Source of the DNA: Phytoactinopolyspora alkaliphila
GTDB lineage: Bacteria > Actinomycetota > Actinomycetes > Jiangellales > Jiangellaceae
Direction of reading: 5' to 3'
NCBI RefSeq assembly: GCF_010550695.1
Contig: NZ_JAAGOB010000001.1
Location: 496,001 to 560,000, forward strand
DNA: 64,000 nt
Below, piece by piece: positions 48,514 through 56,738 of the stretch. How positions within the stretch are numbered: position 1 is the stretch's first letter; each line of letters starts with the position of its first letter. A program made the translations under genes and the position numbers. The notes below the pieces were generated by a model. That model did no database searches, was not told the DNA's origin, and was given only the letters and a program-made list of their open reading frames with translations.

Positions 48514-49433
48514 GTGCGGCCCTCTCGTCGGTGTGGGGCGGACTGTGGAGCGGACTGGACGACGGTACGGCGCAAGTGATCCACCCATTGCGCCGCGGCC
48601 GCGGTCTCATTGAACGTGTAGATGTGCAGGCCCGCGGGTCCGGGAGCGATGGGACCCGGGGAGGGGATGGCCGCGAGGGCGAGAGGGAGCGCGTCCGGCC
48701 GGTAGCCGCTGGGACGAAGGAACGCGCGGGCGAGCTTCCGGTGCCCGCGGGCGAACTTGAGGGAGTCTCCGACACCGATTCGCAGCCCCATGCGCAGGAG
48801 CGTGGCCGGCGGCACGGGCCCGGGCACACCGGCGATCACCGGAAGAGTGACACCGCGACGTCGCGCCGCCGAGATGAACTGGCCGACCACCGTGGCGTCG
48901 AGACACATCTGGGTCACCGTGTAGGTGGCGTAGCCCTGTTTCACCAGCAGCGCGTCCCACAGGGCGTCGTCGTCGACATGCGGGTGGCCTTCCGGATATG
49001 AAGGCACCCCGATCCGCTCGAAGCCGAAGCCGGCCGCGTCGATGGCCTTGAGGAGCGCGGCTCCGTCCGCGAAGTCACCGGACGGTGCTGGTGAGTCGCC
49101 GCCGACGACGAACAGATCGCGAACCCCCGCGGCATGCAGGCGGGCCAGGATGGCGTTCAGCTCCGACTCGTCGGAGATCCGGCGGGCGGCCAGGTGTGGA
49201 ACGGCCGCGAACCCCCTCGCGGCGAGTTGCTCGACCAGCTCGACGGTGGCCTCGCTTCCGCGGCGTGGTGACGCGGTGACGGTGACCGTCGACCCCGCCG
49301 GCAGCTCGGCGACCCGGTCGAGCGCGTCCGGAGTGGGCATGATCTCGAACCGCGGCGCCTCCAGCAGCGCGCTCAGCGTGAGCCGCGCGCGCTGCGTCCT
49401 CGGCGAGCGCTGGTCTCTCCTGTGTCGGCTCAC
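48510..49433 (-). CDS. metF: Methylenetetrahydrofolate reductase (MetF family)
   Basis: A 307-residue TIM-barrel flavoprotein related to 5,10-methylene-THF reductase. RFEIMPTPDALDRVAELPAG carries the catalytic-Glu region, and VPHLAARRISDESELNAIL, DLFVVGGDSPAP, YPEGHPHVDDDALWDALLVK and ATYTVTQMCLD are family landmarks. It is divergent from housekeeping MetF and resembles MetF proteins paired with O-demethylases, which oxidise 5-methyl-THF. GTG 49433 follows GGAGAACAGG. It is coupled to fhs by ATGA and lies 52 bp after the demethylase. Confidence 0.93.
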   Translation of the reverse strand: MSRHRRDQRSPRTQRARLTLSALLEAPRFEIMPTPDALDRVAELPAGSTVTVTASPRRGSEATVELVEQLAARGFAAVPHLAARRISDESELNAILARLHAAGVRDLFVVGGDSPAPSGDFADGAALLKAIDAAGFGFERIGVPSYPEGHPHVDDDALWDALLVKQGYATYTVTQMCLDATVVGQFISAARRRGVTLPVIAGVPGPVPPATLLRMGLRIGVGDSLKFARGHRKLARAFLRPSGYRPDALPLALAAIPSPGPIAPGPAGLHIYTFNETAAAAQWVDHLRRTVVQSAPQSAPHRREGRT

Positions 49434-49485
49434 CCTGTTCTCCCCGGCTCTCGGCGTATCCCGCGGTAGCCGCGCGCGCTTGCCG

Positions 49486-50769
49486 TCAGGACCTCGGAGT
49501 CCGCTTGGCCGGATCGATGAACGGCTTCTCGACGACAACCGCGGCTTGGGGACCGCGCGGCGTCTCGACGACGACATTCGTGCCCAGCTCCGTGTAGCCG
49601 ATGCGGAGCATCGCCAGCCCGATGTTGCGTTCCATCCGCGGTGAGAAGCAGGCGCTTGTGACGGTACCGATGGGCTCGCGGCGGGTCGCCGAGGGTTCCA
49701 GGACCGTGAACGGTTCGATCATCGAGCCGTCGTTGTACGAGCCGAGTGGTTCGCCGGAGATCTCCACACCGACCATCAGGCGGGAGATCCCGTTGTCGCG
49801 GACGCGCTGTAGGGCCTTCTTGCCGACGAAGTCCGCTTCCTGGTCCAGGTCCACCATCCAGCGGTAGTCGTAGCCGACCTCCATGGGATTGGTGTCAAGT
49901 GTGATGTCGCAGCCGTAGGCGAGCATGCCGCCCTCGATGCGGCGGATGTGGCAGGGCCCGATCACCCGCATGCCGTGCGGTTCGCCGGCCTGCCAGACCG
50001 CGTCCCAGAGCCGTCCCGCGTTGGCGATCGCGTCGTAGAGGTAGATCTCGTAGCCCACCTCACTGGTGTAGCCGGTGCGGCTGACGACGACGTCCATGCC
50101 GTCGATCGTGTACCGGCCCAGGTGGTAGTAGGGGATGTCGAGGACGGACGGGCCGAACAGATCGACCATGACCTCCTTGGACTTCGGTCCCTGGACCTGG
50201 ACCGGCGCGACGTCGATCTCCTTGATCTCGACGTCCCAGCCGCCCGCGTGCGCCAGACCCATCGCCCACAACCCCACGTCGCTGTCTGCCAGCGACAGCC
50301 AGAACCGGTTCTCCTCCACCCGCAGGAGGACTGGATCGTTGATGATGCCTCCGTCGGGCGCCGTGATGAAGACGTACTTGCACTGGCCGACGGCACACTT
50401 GTTCAGGTCACGGGGGACCAGCATGTTGGTGAAGTCGAAGGCGTCCGGCCCGGAGATCTCCAGCTGGCGCTCCACGCCGACATCCCAGAGCGTGACACTC
50501 TCCAGCAGGTGCCAGTACTCCGCCACCGGATCGCCGTAGTGGCGCGGGTGGTAGGTGTGGTTGTACACGCTGTACATCGCCACGCCGTGCGCCCGCGACT
50601 TCCAGAAGTACGGCGACTTTCGCAGCCGGGTGTACAGCATGATCTGCGGGTGAGGCGGATAGGTGGGTGCGGTGGTGAGCGGGGTTGCCGATTCGGTGAC
50701 CGGCGCAGCTTCGGGAGTGGCCCCGGTGGCTGGCTGCTGAGAAAGCTGGGATCCGAGAACGTCGGTCAT
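49486..50769 (-). CDS. GcvT-family THF-dependent demethylase (DmdA/LigM-like)
   Basis: A 427-residue aminomethyltransferase-fold protein. MYSVYNHTYHP, LLESVTLWDVGVERQLEISG, NMLVPRDLN, GQCKYVF, GGIINDPVLL and RFWLSLADSDVGLWAMGLAH resemble DMSP demethylase DmdA more than the glycine-cleavage T protein. The later VSRTGYTSEVGYEIYL and GGMLAYGCDITLDTNPMEVG are GcvT features. It should move a methyl from an S-, N- or O-methyl substrate to THF, giving 5-methyl-THF for the MetF next door. ATG 50769 follows AAGGGGGCG. First gene of the operon. Confidence 0.88.
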   Translation of the reverse strand: MTDVLGSQLSQQPATGATPEAAPVTESATPLTTAPTYPPHPQIMLYTRLRKSPYFWKSRAHGVAMYSVYNHTYHPRHYGDPVAEYWHLLESVTLWDVGVERQLEISGPDAFDFTNMLVPRDLNKCAVGQCKYVFITAPDGGIINDPVLLRVEENRFWLSLADSDVGLWAMGLAHAGGWDVEIKEIDVAPVQVQGPKSKEVMVDLFGPSVLDIPYYHLGRYTIDGMDVVVSRTGYTSEVGYEIYLYDAIANAGRLWDAVWQAGEPHGMRVIGPCHIRRIEGGMLAYGCDITLDTNPMEVGYDYRWMVDLDQEADFVGKKALQRVRDNGISRLMVGVEISGEPLGSYNDGSMIEPFTVLEPSATRREPIGTVTSACFSPRMERNIGLAMLRIGYTELGTNVVVETPRGPQAAVVVEKPFIDPAKRTPRS

Positions 50770-50832
50770 GACGCGCCCCCTTGGTGGAGGTCCGGTGGGG
50801 TATGAGGCGTTGCTCCGTACCGCGGAACGCGG

Positions 50833-50902
50833 ATTGTAGCGACTGAACACACAGGCTGTGAGTGCAAGTTGCACAATAAGCAACTGTTGTGTTGTACGCA
50901 AC
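50833..50902 (-). promoter_or_regulatory. Promoter and operator region of the C1 operon
   Basis: Reading toward the demethylase, a -10 box TACAAT lies at 50838-50833. Upstream are two dyads: GTTGC-N7-GCAAC (50868-50884) and GTTG-TACG-CAAC (50891-50902), sharing the GTTG/CAAC arms. The paired sites just above the promoter are where an activator or repressor, such as the operon's IclR protein, would bind. The -35 (TCACAG) is poor, which fits activator dependence. Binding is inferred. Confidence 0.55.
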
Positions 50903-51064
50903 CAGTCTGCCCACGTCGTCCGCGCTACGTCAAGGGTCAAAGACGTCGAAGTTTCCGGACCTTCGCCTCTCGGTGCCGACGCGGGGAACTCGGCCGGTCT
51001 GTGCGAGACGGAAGGGAGGCAATCCGGGTTGCATCGGGGCGGCTCAGCCGAGACGATCTCTACT

Positions 51065-51319
51065 GTGAAGCTCAAGCTCGATCTGCATGACGTCTACAAC
51101 CGCGGCGACGAGATCGACCGGCAATTGCGCGGTGTAATCGACGAGGCGGTGGCGAAACGCGCCAAACTCGTCGAGATCATTCCGGGTAAGGGATCAGGTC
51201 AGTTGAAGAAGCGTGTGCTGAGGTTTCTTCAGCAGAAGGAGATCAAGGCCCTGTATCACCGCGTGGAGAAGGACTCCGGCAATTTCGGTCGGGTCTTCGT
51301 GCATTTCCGCTGGAAATAG
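51065..51319 (+). CDS. Minimal Smr-domain protein
   Basis: An 84-residue protein that is one Smr (MutS2 C-terminal-like) domain: LKLDLHDVYNRGDEIDRQL with the LDLH motif, then AKLVEIIPGKGSGQLKKRVL where the usual HGKG is PGKG, ending FGRVFVHFRW. Smr domains nick or bind branched nucleic acids or cleave stalled mRNA; loss of the HGxG histidine may alter catalysis. GTG 51065 gives the bare domain; longer frames would overlap the C1 promoter. Divergent from the demethylase gene. Confidence 0.85.
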   Translation: MKLKLDLHDVYNRGDEIDRQLRGVIDEAVAKRAKLVEIIPGKGSGQLKKRVLRFLQQKEIKALYHRVEKDSGNFGRVFVHFRWK

Positions 51320-51496
51320 GGGACTTCACCGCGCGGAAGCTCGCTGTCGCACTCGGTGGATGGTGCTCGCTACGCCCCAGGCTCACCCGAGTACGTCTGG
51401 CGACGGCCGCCGAGATCATTGACCGCACGGGAACGGCGGTGCACTATGTCACAAGCCCGATTTCGTGTGGTTTCTGACCAACAGAAGGGTTCCTCC

Positions 51497-52642
51497 ATGG
51501 CCAGTCTGCGCCGTTGTCTCCCGGTGTTCCGTATGTGGCTCGTCCTTGCGACACTGCTTGTCGGAGCCGGCGGCGTTACTGCCGTGGCGTCCGCGGCCAC
51601 GCCCGGGGGCCCGCACGTGCCCCCGGGTCAAGGCGAGCCGAATCGCTCAGCGATGCTGTCCTACGACGAGGTCCAGGCGGAGCTTGTGGCCATCGAGGCC
51701 CGCAGCAAGGGGACCGTCCGGGTCGAGCAGATCGGCGTCAGTGGGGAGGGCCGCGCGCTACGGGTCGCCTACATCGGCACCGGCGACACCCGGGTGTGGA
51801 TTCAGGGCCGGATCCACGGCAACGAGCCGTACGGTGCGGAAGCCTCGCTGGCCTTTCTCAAGAAGCTGGCGGCGGGAGGCAAGCATGCACGCGATCTTCT
51901 CGAAGAGATCACGTTCGTCATCATCCCGCTGTACAACCCGGACGGATACGAGGCGTACATCCGCCAGGACACCACCCACCGGATCGACCTTAACCGGGAC
52001 TGGGGCGTCGATCGCGACACGTTTGACCTGGTCAACTCGGTCCGCGCCGGACAGGGACTGCCTCAGCTGCCGGAATCGGTGTTCGACAACTACACCCGGC
52101 ACCGGGCGGTGGAATCGCAGGCGCACTGGTACTTGTGGGCCGAGTTCCTGCCGCACTACATGATCGACCTGCACCACCAGGGAACGTACTATTCGGGTGA
52201 CTCCGACGACATGACCACGTTCTCGATGGGAATATCCCTCGATCCGGGCATGCTGGAAGACGAGCAGTGGGACGCCGTGCGCCAGATGGCCGTCGTCGCT
52301 GCTGATGCCGCTGATCGGCATGGCGCGGTCAATGTGACGCGCTACCCGTACATCAACATTCCCGAAGGCGTGACGTCCGCGTCTATGCTCAACGCACCTG
52401 GTCCCGATGGGGAATATGCCGGATGGCGAACCAATGCGATGTTCTTCGAATCGCGCGGAGGAATCGGGCAGAAGAGCCGTGGGTACCTGGTGAACCAGAA
52501 TGTCATCGGGCTGTGGGCTATCGCCGAGGCGATCGCGGCCGGGACGCTCTCCGACGTCGATCCGGATCGCTGGGCGGACATCCCGGCTCGCGGCGCCACG
52601 ATCACGCAATGCACGAAGTTCCCCCAGCAATGCGCCTACTGA
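51497..52642 (+). CDS. Secreted M14-family zinc carboxypeptidase
   Basis: A 381-residue exported metallopeptidase. The signal peptide (basic SLRRCLP, hydrophobic MWLVLATLLVGAGGVTAV) ends about ASAA at residue 34. Zinc ligands His107 and Glu110 lie in RIHGNEPYGAEAS and the third histidine in MIDLHHQG (226/227). IDLNRDW provides the substrate-binding Asn-Arg, and FFESRGGIGQ near the C-terminus holds the probable catalytic Glu. ATG 51497 follows AAGGG. It acts outside the membrane on peptides or cell-wall stems. Confidence 0.92.
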   Translation: MASLRRCLPVFRMWLVLATLLVGAGGVTAVASAATPGGPHVPPGQGEPNRSAMLSYDEVQAELVAIEARSKGTVRVEQIGVSGEGRALRVAYIGTGDTRVWIQGRIHGNEPYGAEASLAFLKKLAAGGKHARDLLEEITFVIIPLYNPDGYEAYIRQDTTHRIDLNRDWGVDRDTFDLVNSVRAGQGLPQLPESVFDNYTRHRAVESQAHWYLWAEFLPHYMIDLHHQGTYYSGDSDDMTTFSMGISLDPGMLEDEQWDAVRQMAVVAADAADRHGAVNVTRYPYINIPEGVTSASMLNAPGPDGEYAGWRTNAMFFESRGGIGQKSRGYLVNQNVIGLWAIAEAIAAGTLSDVDPDRWADIPARGATITQCTKFPQQCAY

Positions 52643-52759
52643 CCGCGAATCGGCCTCCCAGTCACGGGTGATGCGGCGGGAGCGTCGGCTGTCCGGCGTA
52701 GCCGGCTTACTGCGGTTCCCCGGGGCTCCGTGGCGGCTTGTCTGGGGGTGTCTTCGCCG

Positions 52760-52872
52760 CCTTTGCAATGCGCACTCATAAGCAACACCAGGCAAAGTGA
52801 CACCGGCTGCGCAACATCGGGTCCGAGAACAGACGCCGGCCGGGCGTTGCGTATAGGTGCGCATTGCAAAGG
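52760..52872. repeat. 113-bp MITE-like element with 30-bp inverted ends
   Basis: CCTTTGCAATGCGCAC (52760-52775) and its exact complement GTGCGCATTGCAAAGG (52857-52872) bound the element. Pairing continues inward for about 14 more bases with four mismatches. The core encodes nothing convincing. It lies in the gap (52643-52948) between the convergent peptidase and siroheme synthase genes; nothing else is seen there. It could be a miniature transposable element or a large bidirectional terminator. No clear target duplication is visible. Confidence 0.65.
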
Positions 52873-52948
52873 GGTGCGCAGGGGTACCTTGCTGGCGGCA
52901 GGACAGCGAGGAGACTGCCCCAGCGGCAGGTTGGTCAGTGCTACCGAG

Positions 52949-54145
52949 TCAGCTCTCGGTAGCGAGGGCGACGACGTCGCCGACGACGATCACCGCGGGC
53001 GGTTTGGCCCCCACGGCGGCGGCCCGGTCGGCGATGTCCGCCAGGGTACCCGTGGTGAGCCGCTGGCCAGGTCCGTAGCCGTCTTCCACCACGGCGGCGG
53101 GGGTGGAGGCGGCCATGCCGGCGTCCACCAGGTTCGCCGCCGTATCGGCGAGCAGGGACACCCCCATGAGGAACACGAGCGTCCCCTGCGTGGACGCCAG
53201 CGAGGGCCAGTCCAGTCCCTCATGTCCGGACACGACCGTGAACTGCTTGCAGATGCCGCGGTGGGTGACCGGGATGCCGGCTGCGGCGGGCACCGAGATG
53301 GCGCTGGTCACACCCGGTACCACCTCGACGGCGACGCCGGCGTCACGGCAGGCGATGACCTCCTCGCCGCCGCGCCCGAGCACGAACGGATCCCCTCCCT
53401 TGAGCCGGACCACGCGGTTTCCGGCACGGGCGTGTTCGACCAGGATCCGGTTGATCTCGTCCTGAGGGACCGGGTGGTTCCCCGGAGTCTTGCCCACATC
53501 GACGATGACCACGTCGTCGTCGAGTTCGTCGAGTAGCGCGCGAGGCGCCAGCCGGTCGACGACCACCACATCGGCTTCGGCCAGCAGCCGCCGCCCGCGC
53601 GTGGTGATGAGGCTGGCGTCCCCCGGGCCACCGCCCACCAGCGCCACACTCCCGGCCTCTGACCGGCGGACGTGGCGCAGCGGGAGGTCTCCGTTGTCCA
53701 GCGCCGCCTGCACGGCGTTGCGCAGGGTGCGGGCTCGTCCGGGGTCACCGCCGCCGCTGACGGCGACGACGACATTCCCCACCCGGGCCACCGCCGGCGT
53801 CCACGCCGACGACGACGCCGCGTCGTTGGCCATGACGCACCAGATCCTGGCGGCGTCCGCTTCCGCCGCGACGGCGTCGTCGACCAGGCGATCACCGGTG
53901 GCGGTGTGAACGAGCCAGGCGCCGGTGAGATCACCGGCCACGTACTGGCGAGGCTCCCACCGCGCGCGGCTCTCGGACACCAGGAGCGCGAGCGGCTCAC
54001 ACAGAGCCGGAGCGATCACGTCGAGGCGTGCGCCAGCATCCACCAGCGCCGACGCGCGCCGGGCCGCTACGGGTCCGCCGCCGATCAGCACGACGCGCTT
54101 GCCCGTGAGGTCGAGCAGCAGCGGATACCTCGGGTCGTCGGCCAT
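52949..54145 (-). CDS. cysG: Siroheme synthase (precorrin-2 dehydrogenase / uroporphyrinogen-III C-methyltransferase)
   Basis: A 398-residue bifunctional enzyme supplying siroheme for the sulfite reductase in this operon. The N-terminal domain (1-150) has LLLDLTGKRVVLIGGGPVAA (NAD-dependent precorrin-2 oxidation, CysG-B type). The C-terminal SAM methyltransferase (from about 165) has VALVGGGPGDASLITTRG, VVRLKGGDPFVLGRGGEE, VVPGVTSAISVPAAAGIPVT and HRGICKQFTVVSGHEG. It starts one base after the cysH stop. Whether the N-terminal part also chelates iron is not certain. Confidence 0.95.
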   Translation of the reverse strand: MADDPRYPLLLDLTGKRVVLIGGGPVAARRASALVDAGARLDVIAPALCEPLALLVSESRARWEPRQYVAGDLTGAWLVHTATGDRLVDDAVAAEADAARIWCVMANDAASSSAWTPAVARVGNVVVAVSGGGDPGRARTLRNAVQAALDNGDLPLRHVRRSEAGSVALVGGGPGDASLITTRGRRLLAEADVVVVDRLAPRALLDELDDDVVIVDVGKTPGNHPVPQDEINRILVEHARAGNRVVRLKGGDPFVLGRGGEEVIACRDAGVAVEVVPGVTSAISVPAAAGIPVTHRGICKQFTVVSGHEGLDWPSLASTQGTLVFLMGVSLLADTAANLVDAGMAASTPAAVVEDGYGPGQRLTTGTLADIADRAAAVGAKPPAVIVVGDVVALATES

Positions 54146-54841
54146 CTAGGTGTTGATTCCGCACTCGGTCTTCGACGACCCCGCCCAGCGGCCGGCCCGG
54201 GGGTCCTCGCCCGGGGCGACCGGACGGGTGCAGGGTTCGCAGCCGATGGACAGGTAGCCGATCTGCTTGAGCGGGTTCACCAGGATGTCGTGCTCGGCGA
54301 CGTATGCGTCGACGTCGTCGTCGGTCCAGGCGGCCAGCGGATGGATTTTGATCTTGCGGCGCTTGGGGTCCCAGGCCACCACCGGCGTGTCGGCACGGCT
54401 GGGGGACTCGGCGCGCCGCACCCCGGCGGCCCAGGCATCGTAGGGAGCCAGGGCACGGTCCAGTGGCCACACCTTGCGGATGGCGCAGCACAGGTCGGAG
54501 TCGATCTCGTAGAGTTTGCCGTACTCGGCCTCGTGCTCGGGCACCCGCAACGGGTGGGTAACGGTCTCCAGGTCGATGTTGTAGGCCGTGGCGATGGCGT
54601 CGCGGGTGCCGATGGTCTCGGCGAAGTGGTAACCGGTGTCCAGGAAGAGGACCTTGATGCCGGGGACCGCCTGCGAAGCCACGTGCGAGAGCACGCCGTC
54701 GGCCATCGAAGAGGTGACGGTGAACTTCTCGCCGAAGGTCTCGTGCGCCCAGCGGATGATGGTTCCGGCTGAGGCGCCCTCAAGCTGGCGGGCGGCGTCG
54801 AGCGCGAGCTCTTCGAGAGGCTCCGTTGTCGTGCAGGTCAT
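54146..54841 (-). CDS. cysH: Adenylyl-sulfate (APS) reductase, assimilatory
   Basis: A 231-residue thiol-dependent reductase making sulfite from APS. FTVTSSMADGVLSHVASQ is the nucleotide-binding stretch. Paired cysteines SDLCCAIRKVWPL and SIGCEPCTRPVAPGEDPRAG give the CC...CxxC [4Fe-4S] set that marks APS rather than PAPS use. The C-terminal SSKTECGI carries the catalytic Cys. ATG 54841 follows GAAGGGGTGC and overlaps the stop of the small zinc-ribbon gene (TGATG). Confidence 0.95.
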   Translation of the reverse strand: MTCTTTEPLEELALDAARQLEGASAGTIIRWAHETFGEKFTVTSSMADGVLSHVASQAVPGIKVLFLDTGYHFAETIGTRDAIATAYNIDLETVTHPLRVPEHEAEYGKLYEIDSDLCCAIRKVWPLDRALAPYDAWAAGVRRAESPSRADTPVVAWDPKRRKIKIHPLAAWTDDDVDAYVAEHDILVNPLKQIGYLSIGCEPCTRPVAPGEDPRAGRWAGSSKTECGINT

Positions 54842-54993
54842 CAAGCACCCCTTCGTGTGGACAGGCCGAGCAGCTTCACCGAGAAGACACGCAGACAAGA
54901 GCGGCACTCCCACCCTCCCCCTTCCTCGACCGGGAAGAGATCCTCCTCGCTGCAGAACGGGCAGTGCAGGATGGCCGCTCTCGTCTCGCTCAT
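54841..54993 (-). CDS. 50-residue zinc-ribbon protein between sulfite reductase and cysH
   Basis: A very short gene easily missed. It begins MSETRAAILHCPFCSEEDLF and continues through VEEGGGWECRSCLRVFSVK. The CPFC and CRSC pairs, 16 residues apart, make a classic rubredoxin-like zinc ribbon. Its ATG overlaps the sulfite reductase stop (ATGA, 54993-54990) and its stop overlaps the cysH start (TGATG), so all three are co-translated. Coupling on both sides is strong evidence of expression. It may help assemble or regulate the reductases; the function is unknown. Confidence 0.85.
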   Translation of the reverse strand: MSETRAAILHCPFCSEEDLFPVEEGGGWECRSCLRVFSVKLLGLSTRRGA

Positions 54994-56654
54994 TGCAGGT
55001 CCGCCTCCTCAGCACGGGCGACCCACTGCGCGAACCGCTCAGCCGGTTCCCGCTGGTCGACGAAGCGTCGGACCAGCCGCTCCACGTAGCTGGGCAGCTG
55101 CTCGGCGGTGACCTTCAGCCCGCGCAGCTTGCGGCCGAAACCGGCGTCCAGCCCGAACCCGCCGCCGAGATGGACCTGAAAGCCTTCCTCGCCCTTGACG
55201 ATCTGGCCCTTCAAGCCGATATCGGCGGTCTGGATCCGCGCACACGAGTTGGGGCACCCGTTGACGTTCAGGGTGATGGGGACGTCGAGCTGGCCCTCGA
55301 TGTCGGAGAGCCGCTTCTCCAGCTCGGCGACCGTCTCCGATGCCAGGCCCTTGGTCTCGACGATGGCAAGCTTGCAGTACTCCAGCCCCGTGCACGCCAT
55401 GGTGTTGCGCCGGAAGACGCTGGGCCTCGCCTGCAGGCCGATGGAGTCCAGCTCCTGGACCAGCGGCTCGACCGCCTCGGAAGCGACGTCGAGGATGACT
55501 AGCTTCTGCTGCGGTGTGGCTCGGATCCGGGTGGATCCGTGCGCTTCGATGATGTCGGCGAGCTTGGACAGCGTGGTGCCCGACACCCGTCCCACCAGGG
55601 GAGCGACGCCGATGTAGTGGCGCCCGTCCTTCTGCCGGTGCACTCCCACATGGTCGTAGGGCTGCTCAGGGTTGGGCGGCGGCGGGCCGTCGATGAGCTT
55701 GCGACCGAGGTACTGGTCCGATTCGAGGACCTCCCGGAATTTCTCCGCTCCCCAGTCGTCGACCAGGAACTTCAGCCTCGCCCGGTGCCGCAGCCGCCGG
55801 TAGCCGTAGTCACGGAAGATCCCGGTGACACCGGCCCACACCTCAGGGACCTCTTCCAGTGGGATCCAGGTGCCGAGTCGGACCGCGAGCTTGGGATTGG
55901 TGGACAGTCCACCACCCACCCACAGGTCCAGGCCAGGGCCGTGCTCGGGGTGATGGACGCCGATGAAGGAGATGTCATTGGTCTCGTGCGTGACGTCCGG
56001 CAGGCCGCTGATGGCCGTCTTGAACTTACGCGGCAGGTTGGAGAACTCGGGGGAGCCGATGTAGTGGCGCTGGATCTCCTCGATGGCCCATTCCGGATCG
56101 AGGACCTCGTCGGCGGCGATACCGGCGACGGGCGACCCGAGGATGACGCGGGGCGTGTCGCCACAGGCCTCCATGGTGGACAGGCCGACGGCTTCCAGCT
56201 TCTCCCAGATGGCCGGGACGTCTTCCACCCGGATCCAGTGCAGCTGAATGTTCTGCCGGTCCGTGACGTCGGCGGTGTCCCGCGCGTAGGTGGTCGAGAT
56301 GTCGGCGATGACCCGCAACTGCTCCGTGGTGAGCGCGCCGCCGTCAATGCGCACCCGCAGCATGAAGTACTCGTCGTCGAGCTCGTGCGGCTCGAGGACG
56401 GCCGTGCGCCCACCCGGGATGCCGGGCTTGCGCTGGGTGTAGAGCCCGAACCAGCGGAAGCGTCCGCGGAGGTCTTGCGGATCGATGCTGGCGAAGCCGC
56501 GCTTGCTGTAGATGTTCTCGATGCGTGCGCGGACGTTGAGGCCGTCGTCGTCCCTTTTGGTCCGCTCGTTGGCGTTGAGCGGTTCAAGGTGGCCGAATGC
56601 CCACTGGCCCTCGCCGCGTGGGCGCCGGGGAATGGTGACGTTGCTCGCTGGCAT
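54990..56654 (-). CDS. sir: Ferredoxin-dependent sulfite reductase (NirA/SirA-type)
   Basis: A 554-residue siroheme/[4Fe-4S] enzyme reducing sulfite to sulfide. Cluster ligands are in MACTGLEYCKLA and NVNGCPNSCARIQ (CxxxxxC and CxxxC). WFGLYTQRKPG and STMEACGDTPRVILG hold the Tyr and Cys that form a side-chain crosslink in M. tuberculosis NirA. GLDLWVGGGLSTNP binds siroheme. It is the first gene of the operon sir-zinc ribbon-cysH-cysG. A hairpin and a leader-peptide frame lie upstream. Confidence 0.95.
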   Translation of the reverse strand: MPASNVTIPRRPRGEGQWAFGHLEPLNANERTKRDDDGLNVRARIENIYSKRGFASIDPQDLRGRFRWFGLYTQRKPGIPGGRTAVLEPHELDDEYFMLRVRIDGGALTTEQLRVIADISTTYARDTADVTDRQNIQLHWIRVEDVPAIWEKLEAVGLSTMEACGDTPRVILGSPVAGIAADEVLDPEWAIEEIQRHYIGSPEFSNLPRKFKTAISGLPDVTHETNDISFIGVHHPEHGPGLDLWVGGGLSTNPKLAVRLGTWIPLEEVPEVWAGVTGIFRDYGYRRLRHRARLKFLVDDWGAEKFREVLESDQYLGRKLIDGPPPPNPEQPYDHVGVHRQKDGRHYIGVAPLVGRVSGTTLSKLADIIEAHGSTRIRATPQQKLVILDVASEAVEPLVQELDSIGLQARPSVFRRNTMACTGLEYCKLAIVETKGLASETVAELEKRLSDIEGQLDVPITLNVNGCPNSCARIQTADIGLKGQIVKGEEGFQVHLGGGFGLDAGFGRKLRGLKVTAEQLPSYVERLVRRFVDQREPAERFAQWVARAEEADLQ

Positions 56655-56738
56655 AAGGGGATCTCGTCCTCGAGGCGTCGGGGACGCACGTCCGCGCGGG
56701 TCAGATCGACGGTGACCTAAACAGCCGACACGTCCGAG

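Noticed and set aside
49486-50769. Calling this gene gcvT of the glycine cleavage system
   Set aside because: No gcvH or gcvP is present, the N-terminal motifs resemble DmdA, and the neighbours are metF and fhs as in O-demethylase operons.
50858-51064. A longer N-terminus for the Smr protein
   Set aside because: The extra 69 residues have no domain, overlap the C1 operon promoter and dyads, and the Smr fold begins at 51065.
52760-52872. An insertion sequence
   Set aside because: Far too short for a transposase and none is encoded nearby. Only the non-autonomous or terminator explanations remain.
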